This document shows, piece after piece, positions 21,586 through 29,006 of a DNA stretch of 33,691 bases. The notes under the pieces were generated by a model. That model was not told the DNA's origin and did no database searches. It saw only the letters and a list, made by a program, of their open reading frames with translations. Numbering within the stretch: position 1 is the stretch's first letter; every line of letters begins with the position of its first letter. Position numbers and translations under genes: made by a program. This DNA is from a virus. Location: positions 1-33,691 of IMG/VR virus record IMGVR_UViG_3300016457_001097; one strand, given 5' to 3'.

Positions 21586-22345
21586 GGAAGAGGTAAGGTA
21601 TTTTCTGAAAAAGTTTGAAAGTTACTCTACGAGATTTTATACCTTCACTCCATTTAGGCTCACATTTTACCTCAAGGCTCCCATGTGTCTTACACATCCA
21701 TGGATGCATCTTGATAGTTTGATATTACACTTCTACATGAAGAGAGTTTTAGGACAGGATTACTTTCTTCTACCGAGTAAGTTTCCAATTGGAAGGCTTA
21801 TGAGGGATAGAAAGGATTTGGCGATAACTCCACTGAAGAAGACAAAAGAGAACTTGTATCACGCTTCAGTCTCTTTTTTCAACAAGGATGAGAAGAGAAG
21901 CGAGACGCTCTACAAAAGGTTTGAGGATAGATGGATCCCAAAAACAAGAAGAAAGAAGATTACAAGGGGAAGCGGATACTACAAGGATTTTGCCATGAGA
22001 ATGGTGTATATACTCGCTGATGAGGTTGTTTTCTATGGAAATGGGGACATAGAGGAAATAGGAGATATTTGCACAGAGATCACAGCACTTGGAAATGATA
22101 CCCGTGTAGGGTGGGGAGCAGTGAGAGATTTCAAGATAGAGCCTGTGAAGGAAGATTGGAGCATAGTTGCAGAGGGGAAAGCGATGAGACCAATCCCCGT
22201 AAGGTTTTTGAAGAAATACACAGAGGCGGTATATCTTGCGTGGAAGAGTCCGTATTGGGCGAGCGAGAGTGTTGATTTGTGCGCAGTTCCGGGTTCGGAG
22301 GTGGAACTTGGAGAAGATTTGGAAAGAGACATTTTTGGCTCATAG
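21578..22345 (+). CDS. csf3: Type IV CRISPR-Cas Csf3 (Cas5-like)
   Basis: The 255-residue protein has FRLTFYLKAPMCLTHPWMHLDSLILHFYMKR-like text (in part: APMCLTHPWMHLDSLI), diagnostic of Csf3, the Cas5-like RAMP that caps the 5' handle of guide RNA. A glycine-rich segment, TALGNDTRVGWGAVRDF, lies near residue 175. The start overlaps csf2 by 8 bases. A clear second RAMP protein next to csf2 makes the type IV assignment strong. Confidence 0.92.
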   Translation: MIEEEVRYFLKKFESYSTRFYTFTPFRLTFYLKAPMCLTHPWMHLDSLILHFYMKRVLGQDYFLLPSKFPIGRLMRDRKDLAITPLKKTKENLYHASVSFFNKDEKRSETLYKRFEDRWIPKTRRKKITRGSGYYKDFAMRMVYILADEVVFYGNGDIEEIGDICTEITALGNDTRVGWGAVRDFKIEPVKEDWSIVAEGKAMRPIPVRFLKKYTEAVYLAWKSPYWASESVDLCAVPGSEVELGEDLERDIFGS

Positions 22346-23006
22346 CAAAACAAGTTTGTTTAAAAAGAAAGTCATAGAGGCAAAGGAAATAATCAGGGAT
22401 GCTCTGAAGAGATACAAAAAACCATACATTGCTTTTTCAGGTGGAAAGGATTCTACCTGTGTATTACATCTTGTATTGAAATTTAGACCAAACATTCTTG
22501 TATATCATTTTTATTTTGGAAAGTATTTTGTCCCAGAGGATATGGAAAAACAAGTGATAGAAAATGCAAAAAAGATTGGTGCAAACAGATTGATGGTTAG
22601 GACTTCAAAACAATATGATGTTTTAAAGAGGGATGCAAGAAATGTTCTTGGCAGATACTACAAAAAAGTTATGGAGCCTTGGTTTATATCGCATGGTTAC
22701 GATTGTTCATTTCTTGGTATTAGAAAGCAGGAGTCCGCAAAGAGAAACAGAAAGGTAAAGTATGGTTTTGCTATGAGTAAGAAAATCAAAGAGATATATC
22801 CAATTCAGGATTGGAGTTGGCTTGATGTGTGGGCATACATAATTGGAAATAATCTTCCTTATCTTTCTTTCTATGATGATTATGGAAAAGTTGTTGGTTA
22901 TGACCAAGTGAGATTTACCACATTTTTTGATGATGAATTTGCCAAAGTTGGTTCTTCTAATATAGATGGAATTCTCATGTGGAGATTTAAAAATATAAAG
23001 GATTGA
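22308..23006 (+). CDS. cysH: CysH-like PP-loop protein of type IV-B locus
   Basis: The 232-residue protein has the ATP pyrophosphatase (PP-loop) motif SGGKDST at residues 44-50, then IGANRLMVRTSKQYD and FLGIRKQESAKRNR, the PAPS reductase family signature. The C-terminal ECGLH cysteine motif of catalytic PAPS reductases is not visible; the chain ends soon after YDQVRFTTFF. CysH-like genes are the characteristic companion of type IV-B csf loci. TTG 22308 is chosen for the CGGAGGTGG leader; an ATG at 22236 would overlap csf3 by 110 bases. It closes the csf operon. Confidence 0.85.
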   Translation: MEKIWKETFLAHSKTSLFKKKVIEAKEIIRDALKRYKKPYIAFSGGKDSTCVLHLVLKFRPNILVYHFYFGKYFVPEDMEKQVIENAKKIGANRLMVRTSKQYDVLKRDARNVLGRYYKKVMEPWFISHGYDCSFLGIRKQESAKRNRKVKYGFAMSKKIKEIYPIQDWSWLDVWAYIIGNNLPYLSFYDDYGKVVGYDQVRFTTFFDDEFAKVGSSNIDGILMWRFKNIKD

Positions 23007-23028
23007 AATTAGGTCTTCATAGATTAAT

Positions 23029-23058
23029 TCTGCCCTGTTCGGAAATCGGCAGGGCGGA
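23029..23058 (+). promoter_or_regulatory. Hairpin after the csf-cysH genes
   Basis: TCTGCCCTG (23029-23037) pairs with CAGGGCGGA (23050-23058) through nine pairs, one G-U, around a 12-nt loop. There is no T-run, so it is not a typical terminator. It may protect or process the 3' end of the csf transcript. Confidence 0.6.
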
Positions 23059-23077
23059 TGCTTAGAAAGGAGGTATT

Positions 23078-23233
23078 ATGGCAAAAATAATCATTACATA
23101 CGATGAAGAACCAAAAACTTGGTTGATTTGGCGAGAAAGGGAAAATGGAAGAAAAGAGATAACTTTCAGAACAAAGTCTCCTGTAAATTTTAGAGAGATT
23201 ATGAAAATACAGGAGATGATGGAAGAAAAATGA
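23078..23233 (+). CDS. Small basic beta protein, 51 residues
   Basis: A short ORF with a strong AAAGGAGGTATT leader begins IIITYDEEPKTWLIWRERENG and ends with a helix (NFREIMKIQEMMEEK). The beta-hairpin plus helix layout is plausible for a small DNA-binding or regulatory protein. It overlaps the next gene as ATGA, which supports it as real. Confidence 0.6.
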   Translation: MAKIIITYDEEPKTWLIWRERENGRKEITFRTKSPVNFREIMKIQEMMEEK

Positions 23234-23613
23234 AGACAAACTATTACAGGGATTTCTTTATTCAAGAATACGAACGGTATAAAGCGATTTGTGATATTCT
23301 TGAGGAATGGGGATATAAGGGGAATTATTTTGAAATCTCTTCAAGCACTTATAATCCTGCAAAGGATAAGTTGACTGAATACATAGATAAAAAGAGATTT
23401 TTTGAAGAAGTATTATCTCCGATCCCATACAGACTCAAGATGTATTTAGAATTCTATTACCAATACAGAAAAGGAGAAATATCAGAGAAAGAATTAAAGA
23501 GGCATGTGTCAATCCCTTTAGGGGTATATTTTTCTGCTGTGAATTGGGCAAGTTATCTATTCTTTGAAGGTTTTCAGCAAAGAAAGGAGTATGAAAATGG
23601 AAGTTTCTCTTGA
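23230..23613 (+). CDS. Hypothetical protein, Tyr/Phe-rich
   Basis: The 127-residue helical protein has many aromatic residues (YYRDFFIQEYERYKAIC; LKMYLEFYYQYRKG) and a charged middle. No family is recognised. It overlaps the downstream HTH gene by 17 bases, so the pair may be co-translated and functionally linked. Confidence 0.65.
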   Translation: MKTNYYRDFFIQEYERYKAICDILEEWGYKGNYFEISSSTYNPAKDKLTEYIDKKRFFEEVLSPIPYRLKMYLEFYYQYRKGEISEKELKRHVSIPLGVYFSAVNWASYLFFEGFQQRKEYENGSFS

Positions 23614-24124
23614 AGTCATAAAATATTTTAGACTTGTGAGAATAGAAACATTTGAAGATTTAGAAACGATCAAGGAAATAATTTTGAATGATTTATCTGA
23701 TGAGGAGTTTCTTGTAGCATTCTACTTGGGGCTAAATACTGGTTGGGGTGTAAATCTTGATAAGAGAGGGGAATTAACTTACTGTGAGAAACCAAAAAGA
23801 TATTTGTCTTCTTGGGTTGCTTGGTATTTAGGATATTCAAAAGAGAGAGTAAGACAACTTATAGCAAATATAGAATGCAAGGTTTATAACGCTTTCTACA
23901 AGACAAACTTCACTTATACTGATTTTTTGAAATATATAGCAGAAAGGAAAAAAATAGAGAGAGAAGTTCTGAAAGAGAAACTGCCGCAAAGATACGAAGA
24001 ACTAAAGTCTCAAGGTGAGAAGTTTATTATTAAAAAGTTAGCAGAGGAGTTTCATATATCAAAAAATACGGTGTATAGCATTCTAAATTCCTTGACTTTG
24101 GACAAAAAACTCGTTAAAATTTAG
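23597..24124 (+). CDS. Helix-turn-helix regulator, candidate late-gene activator
   Basis: The 175-residue protein has a sigma-region-4-like helix-turn-helix at about residues 74-98, with WYLGYSKERVRQLIANIE and a basic end, like ERVRQI in sigma-70 region 4. A second helix-turn-helix lies at about 143-165 (KKLAEEFHISKNTVYSIL). ATG 23597 is chosen over 23564 and 23591 because AAAGGAG sits 7 nt before it. Its gene ends at the late promoter at 24092-24120, which lies inside its last codons, the location of Q in lambda. A Q-like or sigma-like late activator is inferred. Confidence 0.65.
   Translation: MEVSLEVIKYFRLVRIETFEDLETIKEIILNDLSDEEFLVAFYLGLNTGWGVNLDKRGELTYCEKPKRYLSSWVAWYLGYSKERVRQLIANIECKVYNAFYKTNFTYTDFLKYIAERKKIEREVLKEKLPQRYEELKSQGEKFIIKKLAEEFHISKNTVYSILNSLTLDKKLVKI
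24092..24120 (+). promoter_or_regulatory. Candidate late promoter (pR'-like)
   Basis: TTGACT (24092-24097) and TAAAAT (24115-24120) with a 17-nt spacer form a good sigma-A promoter inside the last codons of the HTH gene. The predicted start is about 24127. A structured leader and a terminator follow within about 130 bp, then the whole late operon. Confidence 0.65.
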
Positions 24125-24126
24125 AT

Positions 24127-24259
24127 AGAAGTAGAGTTACATAGTGCTGTTGAAAAAGTAGAGGACTGAACCCCTGTAAAGGGGTGTAAGCCCTCGCAAG
24201 AGTCTGTTTGAGACAGACAACTTTAAGGGAGCATACTGCGTAGCGGTTGCTCCCTTTTT
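24127..24259 (+). ncRNA. Structured leader RNA / possible short RNA before the late operon
   Basis: A predicted transcript of about 133 nt from the 24092 promoter to the 24225 terminator contains ACCCCT-gtaa-AGGGGT (24170-24185), closed by GAGG/CCTC (24161-24164 / 24192-24195), then GTCTGT-ttgag-ACAGAC (24202-24218), then the terminator stem. Lambda pR' makes a similar constitutive 6S RNA ending at tR'. An RNA function is not shown. No known riboswitch was recognised. Confidence 0.55.
24225..24259 (+). terminator. Rho-independent terminator before the late genes
   Basis: AAGGGAGCA (24225-24233) pairs with TGCTCCCTT (24248-24256) and the loop can continue the stem (ACTGC/GCGGT), giving nearly 14 pairs, followed by TTTTTA. 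It separates the early region from the late operon, so passage through it should require antitermination. Confidence 0.88.
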
Positions 24260-24275
24260 ATATTTGGGGTGAAAT

Positions 24276-24488
24276 ATGGAGGCAAAGTTGAAGCAAATAG
24301 ACCCAAAAACTTATGAAATAGTTGATTGCGAGGATTTAACATTTATTGGAAAGAAAATTCATGTTGATTATGACAAGAATTGGTTTTATGGTTCATTGAG
24401 TTTGTCTAAATATTACGATTTAGATACTGCAGGAGATTTATGGGATATAGATAGAGGACAATTGATTGGATATTGGGAAGAGATATGA
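24276..24488 (+). CDS. Hypothetical small acidic protein, 70 residues
   Basis: First gene of the late operon. ATG 24276 follows TTTGGGGTGAAAT, a weaker leader than most here. The protein has a beta-rich pattern (YEIVDCEDLTFIGKKIHVDY, then W-Y-G-S-LSLSKYYDL). No family is recognised. It ends with an ATGA overlap with the next small ORF. Confidence 0.65.
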   Translation: MEAKLKQIDPKTYEIVDCEDLTFIGKKIHVDYDKNWFYGSLSLSKYYDLDTAGDLWDIDRGQLIGYWEEI

Positions 24489-24640
24489 CAAAAGAAGAGA
24501 AGATTGAAAATCTTGAAAAATTAATAAAAGGAGTGATTAAATCAATAGAAGCCATCGATAAGAGGGTGTCAGCTTTAGAAGATATTGTTTATAATGATGT
24601 AGATTTCATTCCTGACTTTTACACTCAGGAGGTTAATTGA
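24485..24640 (+). CDS. Small coiled-coil protein, 51 residues
   Basis: A short ORF overlaps the previous stop as ATGA. It is helical and charged (EEKIENLEKLIKGVIKSIEA), with an acidic, aromatic C-terminus. Overlaps at both ends support a real gene, but function is unknown. Confidence 0.6.
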   Translation: MTKEEKIENLEKLIKGVIKSIEAIDKRVSALEDIVYNDVDFIPDFYTQEVN

Positions 24641-25392
24641 AGTATATAGAACATAAATTACCCGAAAAAGAGAAGATATATTTACTTCCAATTTCAGACA
24701 CACACATAGGGGACCCACACTTTGACAAAGGAAAGTTAGAACGATACCTTGAGTGGGCAAAGAAAGAACCTGTATATTTGATTTTGAACGGAGATATATT
24801 TAATATGGCGGAGCCTTACAAATTAGCTGACGAGGATGTTTTAACCCCCAACGAGCAACTTGATTTGGCGGTAGAAATCTTTGAACCATGGAAAAACAAA
24901 ATCTTAGGGATAACAGAAGGAAATCACGAACGCAGATTAAGACGGAAAAGGTTTGATGTAGGTTGGGAGTTTGCTCAAAGATTAGGACTTTCCAATTTAT
25001 ATGATAGAGACGGAATAATGTTAAAAATCACCTTTGGAGAGGATAAGCACGGGAGACCTGTAAAATACTTTATCTATGCAACACACGGGTGGGGAAGTGG
25101 AAGAATGCCAGGGAGTAAGGTGAACAATTTATCAAGGCTTTCTTATGGGATACCTTTATGTGATGTGTATATAGCAAGTCATACGCATTTTATGACAGGT
25201 TATCAGGATATAATCGTAGTTCCTAACGAAAGAGCACACAGAGTAGAAGAGAGAAAAAGAACTTATGTAAGTAGTGGAAGTTTTCTAAAATGGGGAGGAT
25301 ATGCAGAGAGAAAGGGTTTTTCCCCAGCAAAGTTAGGAACAGTGAGGATAAGATTAGACGGACATAGAAGAGATGTTCATATAAGTATATAA
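24637..25392 (+). CDS. Calcineurin-like metallophosphoesterase
   Basis: The 251-residue protein has the two-metal phosphoesterase motifs: D-x-H (Asp21, His23) within SDTHIGDPH, GDIF (Asp53), GNHE (Asn96-Glu98), ATHGWG and SHTHF, all in family order. Such enzymes hydrolyse phosphodiester or phosphomonoester bonds with two metal ions. It starts with TTG at 24637 behind CAGGAGG, overlapping the small upstream ORF. It lies just before the terminase genes, so a DNA-end or nucleotide role in packaging is possible but unproved. Confidence 0.9.
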   Translation: MKYIEHKLPEKEKIYLLPISDTHIGDPHFDKGKLERYLEWAKKEPVYLILNGDIFNMAEPYKLADEDVLTPNEQLDLAVEIFEPWKNKILGITEGNHERRLRRKRFDVGWEFAQRLGLSNLYDRDGIMLKITFGEDKHGRPVKYFIYATHGWGSGRMPGSKVNNLSRLSYGIPLCDVYIASHTHFMTGYQDIIVVPNERAHRVEERKRTYVSSGSFLKWGGYAERKGFSPAKLGTVRIRLDGHRRDVHISI

Positions 25393-25420
25393 AAAATAAA
25401 AATAGATGTGAGAGGTTGAT

Positions 25421-25864
25421 ATGAGAAGAAAAATACCTTGGGATGAGATAAGAAAAAAATATATTACAGGTATAGAAAGAAATGGAAAGATAGGATATCC
25501 TTCTCAGAGAGAGCTGGCAAAGGAGTATGGAATAGATCCCTCTCTTATAGGTAGAAGAGCAAAGAAAGAGGGTTGGAGAGAACAGAGACAGATATATATC
25601 AGCAAGTTGTCAGCAGAAGGTCAGCAAAGAAAGATAGAGGAAATATCAGAGAGGGGGGTTCAGTTTGACCTTGAATGCTTTGATATATCCTTTGAGGCGG
25701 TAAAGAAGATAAAGGAAATTATAAAGAACGGAGAGAAGAAGGATTTAATTTCTCTTTCACAGGCACTTGAAAGATACCAGAAAGTAGGGAAGAGTGCTTT
25801 GGGAGAGAAAACAGGAGAAGAGAACATTATAAACATAAACATAAAAAAAGGTTTTGATGATTGA
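25421..25864 (+). CDS. terS: Terminase small subunit
   Basis: The 147-residue protein has an N-terminal helix-turn-helix (SQRELAKEYGIDPSLIGRRAKKEGW), a central helical oligomerisation region and a C-terminal tail that contacts the large subunit. It recognises phage DNA for packaging. The next gene has Walker and nuclease motifs of the large subunit and overlaps it by 8 bases. Confidence 0.85.
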   Translation: MRRKIPWDEIRKKYITGIERNGKIGYPSQRELAKEYGIDPSLIGRRAKKEGWREQRQIYISKLSAEGQQRKIEEISERGVQFDLECFDISFEAVKKIKEIIKNGEKKDLISLSQALERYQKVGKSALGEKTGEENIININIKKGFDD

Positions 25865-27023
25865 GATTAGAGTTATTCCAAAGTATGCAGATTTACTCTT
25901 TGATAAATCTTCAGACTTAATTCTTTATGGAAGTGCAGGAGCGGGAAAGAGTTACTTTGCAGCTCAGAAAACATTGGTTTATGGTCTCCAGTATCCAGTC
26001 TCAAAGATTCTTGTAACGAGAAAAACCTTTCCAGCTTTAAGAATTACATCACTTGCATTGATAAGAGAACTTTTTGAGAAGTATAGGATACCTTATGAAG
26101 AGAATAAGGCAGAGGGAGTGATTACTTTACCAAATAGGTCTCTAATCTACTTTAAGAGTCTTGACGATCCGAAGAAGATAAGAAGTTTGAATCTTGATTT
26201 TGCATGGATAGAACAGGCAGAGGAGATTACTTATTCAGACTACATGGAAATAAAAAGAAGAATGAGGGGGAATGCTGGCTATCTCCAAGTTCTTATGACA
26301 GTAACTCCAGAAGGTTATGACCATTGGATTTATCAGTATTTCTGGGAAGGAAAAAGAGGGAAAAAGGTTCATTTCTCTTACAAGGACAACAAGAAACTTC
26401 CAGAACAGTATATAGAGGAACTTGAGAAACTAAAAGATACTGATGAAGAACTTTACAGGAAGTATGTTCTTGGTGAGTGGGGCAAACTTACAAACTCAAT
26501 ATACAACAACTGGAGTATAGGAGAGATAGAGAAAATTGATGAGTGGATTGGCGGTGTGGATTTTGGTTTTAACAATCCCAGTGTCTTTCTCTTAATTGGT
26601 GTGGGTGATAATCAGATTTATGTAAAGAAGGAGATTTACAGAAGAGGGCTCACAAACAGGGAGTTTGGGGAGTTGATTTTGAACTTATTAAAGGAAAGTG
26701 GAATTTCAAAAGATATAAACATTTACTGTGATTCAGCAGAGCCAGATAGGATTGAGGAATTAAAGAGGATGGGGCTTAATACCTATCCAGCAGAGAAAGA
26801 AGTTCTTGTTGGTATTGATTTTGTGAAAAGACAGAAGATTTTTATAGACCCTGAATGTGTAAACACCATAAAAGAGATAAAAGGTTACAAGTGGGAAACA
26901 GATAAAAATGGAAATGTTCTGGATAAACCAGTCAAGTTCAACGATCATAGTATGGACGCATTAAGATATGCACTTTACACACATTTGGGAAGAAGACGGG
27001 AGGTAAAGATTATATGGCTTTAA
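25857..27023 (+). CDS. terL: Terminase large subunit
   Basis: The 388-residue protein has a packaging ATPase domain with Walker A GSAGAGKS (residues 25-32) and Walker B LDFAWIEQAEEI, then a nuclease domain with acidic residues in GGVDFGFNNP, NIYCDSAEP and DHSMDALRYA. It moves DNA into the capsid and cuts it. The starts TTG 25854 and ATG 25857 are alternatives; ATG is preferred. Confidence 0.95.
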   Translation: MIEIRVIPKYADLLFDKSSDLILYGSAGAGKSYFAAQKTLVYGLQYPVSKILVTRKTFPALRITSLALIRELFEKYRIPYEENKAEGVITLPNRSLIYFKSLDDPKKIRSLNLDFAWIEQAEEITYSDYMEIKRRMRGNAGYLQVLMTVTPEGYDHWIYQYFWEGKRGKKVHFSYKDNKKLPEQYIEELEKLKDTDEELYRKYVLGEWGKLTNSIYNNWSIGEIEKIDEWIGGVDFGFNNPSVFLLIGVGDNQIYVKKEIYRRGLTNREFGELILNLLKESGISKDINIYCDSAEPDRIEELKRMGLNTYPAEKEVLVGIDFVKRQKIFIDPECVNTIKEIKGYKWETDKNGNVLDKPVKFNDHSMDALRYALYTHLGRRREVKIIWL

Positions 27024-28996
27024 TCAATTTTAGGGCTCTATTAGGAGTCAAGAAGAAAAAGAAAGAGCTTACCCTGAATGAGGTTTTAAATCTCATTTTT
27101 GGGAAAACAAGAGGAGAAATAAACACTTCTGAAGATGCATTCAACAAGAATTCATGGGTTTATGCTTGTGTAAGAGCAATAGCGGAGACAATAAGCTCTG
27201 CTCCTTTAAAAATTGTTAATAGTAAAAATGAATCTGTTGAGAAGATAGAGGCGTATTTCAAAAAACCAAATCCAAATATGACAGGTGTAGAACTCAGGGA
27301 AGGAACTTTTGCTTGGATGGAGTTGAGAGGGGTTGCCTACTGGTTGATTCAGAAACCTTTTATATACCTTCTCGATTCAGATATGGTTCAGATTAAGAGA
27401 GAAGAAGGGGAAATAAAAGAAGTTAGATACTATGTGGGGAATTCAAAATGGGAGGTCTATGATCCTGAAGATGTTGTTATTTTTAAAAATTTTAATCCTT
27501 ATGTGAGGACTTTGGGGTTTTCAACAATAACCGCTGCAATGAAGGCAGCGCAAATGCAGGGACTTGCAGATGAGACTAATATAAACACTCTTAAAAATGG
27601 TGCTCTTATTCCCGGTTTTTTAAAAGCAAATGAGGAAATTTCAGAGGCTTCAATAGAAAGGATTAAAAAACAATGGGGAGCAAGATACTCTGGATTTGAG
27701 AATGCAGGAAAGACTCCTTTTATTCCAGCAGATGTAAGCTATGAAAAGATAGGTCTCACTCCACAAGATATGCAATTCTTACAGATGGAAAAGATGACAA
27801 CAGATAGAATATCAACAGTCTTTGGTGTTCCAGCTCTCTTTCTAAATAGACTTGAGAATGTTAACTGGGCAACTGCAAAAGAACAAAGAAGAGTATTCTG
27901 GGAATTTACCCTTATTCCAAAACTCAGAAGATTTGAGGAAAGATTGAATGTTTTTGTTCTTCCAAAGTTTGGTTCAGGGCTCAGGGCATATTTTGATTTG
28001 AGTCAGGTTGAGGCACTCAAAGAGAATGAAAGCGAGAAAGTTAAGAGAGACCAGATACAGATTACAACAGGTTTAAGAACAATAAACGAATTGAGAGAAA
28101 GAGATGGTCTTCCACCAGTGCCATGGGGAAACTCTTGGTGGGGAAATCTCTCAATGGTTCCTCTTGGGGAGTATAAACCAGAAAAAGAAGTTGATCCTTT
28201 TGAAAGATTAATAAAGGAAGTTTCAATCAGAGTTCAAAAAGACAATAAAGAGAGGATATGGAAATTGTTTGTAAGCAAGATAACCCCGCAAGAGGAGAAA
28301 CTTGCAAAGGAAGTATCCAAGCTTTTCAAGAAACAAGAGAAAGAAGTTCTTGAGAAAATTAAGAACAACATAGTGGATTTTGGAAAAGAATTCAAAGATG
28401 AATTTATAGATAGGCTTCTTTTTGATTTTGATGAATGGGTTGATGTATTCCAGAAAAAAGAAATGCCATATCTTGTTGCTTTCATGAAACAGGGGGGAGA
28501 TGAGACTTTGACAAGATACAGTCTTGATATCAATTTTGATGTTTACAACTACAGAGTTCAAGAATGGCTGAAAAAGAAAACATTTAAATTTGCAAAAGAG
28601 GTAAACGAGACCACGCAGAGACATTTAAGAGAGCAACTCATAGAAGGTTGGAAAAACGGAGAGGGAATTGAAGATTTATCAAAGAGAGTTAAGAAAGTCT
28701 TTGATTTTGCTACAAAGTCAAGAGCAAAAACAATAGCAAGAACAGAGATTGTGAGTGCAAACAATAAGGCATCTGTGGAAGCTATAAGACAGGCAGGGGG
28801 AAAGTGGAAAAAAGTTTGGCTCACTGCTCTTGATGAAAGAACAAGAGAGTGGCATGCAGAGGCAGATGGTCAGAAGGTAGATTTAGACCAACCTTTTATA
28901 GTCAACGGTGAGGCATTGGACTATCCAGGGGATCCAAATGGTTCTCCTGAAAACATCATAAATTGCAGATGCACGGTTATATATGAACCAGCATAA
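27014..28996 (+). CDS. Portal protein with C-terminal MuF-like domain
   Basis: The 660-residue protein is much longer than typical portals (about 400-500). Residues 1-390 match the HK97/lambda-type portal family: NSWVYACVRAIAETISSAPLKI near residue 45, the FFVPGxxNW-like segment with FGVPALFLNRLENVNWATAKEQ near 270, and a final TTGLRTINELRERDGLPPVP. The C-terminal part ends with AEADGQKVDLDQPFIVNGE and NCRC motifs of MuF minor head proteins, linked by helices. A portal-MuF fusion is known in some phages. Overlap with terL is 10 bases. Confidence 0.9.
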   Translation: MALINFRALLGVKKKKKELTLNEVLNLIFGKTRGEINTSEDAFNKNSWVYACVRAIAETISSAPLKIVNSKNESVEKIEAYFKKPNPNMTGVELREGTFAWMELRGVAYWLIQKPFIYLLDSDMVQIKREEGEIKEVRYYVGNSKWEVYDPEDVVIFKNFNPYVRTLGFSTITAAMKAAQMQGLADETNINTLKNGALIPGFLKANEEISEASIERIKKQWGARYSGFENAGKTPFIPADVSYEKIGLTPQDMQFLQMEKMTTDRISTVFGVPALFLNRLENVNWATAKEQRRVFWEFTLIPKLRRFEERLNVFVLPKFGSGLRAYFDLSQVEALKENESEKVKRDQIQITTGLRTINELRERDGLPPVPWGNSWWGNLSMVPLGEYKPEKEVDPFERLIKEVSIRVQKDNKERIWKLFVSKITPQEEKLAKEVSKLFKKQEKEVLEKIKNNIVDFGKEFKDEFIDRLLFDFDEWVDVFQKKEMPYLVAFMKQGGDETLTRYSLDINFDVYNYRVQEWLKKKTFKFAKEVNETTQRHLREQLIEGWKNGEGIEDLSKRVKKVFDFATKSRAKTIARTEIVSANNKASVEAIRQAGGKWKKVWLTALDERTREWHAEADGQKVDLDQPFIVNGEALDYPGDPNGSPENIINCRCTVIYEPA

Positions 28997-29006
28997 GGAG
29001 GTGAAC

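Noticed and set aside
22236-22307. Upstream ATG for the cysH-like gene
   Set aside because: It would overlap csf3 by 110 bases and add Arg-rich text unlike the family. TTG 22308 has a GGAGGTGG site at correct spacing.
24160-24185. tRNA T-arm-like text on the - strand (GGGGTTCAGTCCTC)
   Set aside because: The loop is 6 nt rather than 7, and no acceptor stem, anticodon arm or D-arm can be found. It is better explained by the leader hairpins on the + strand.
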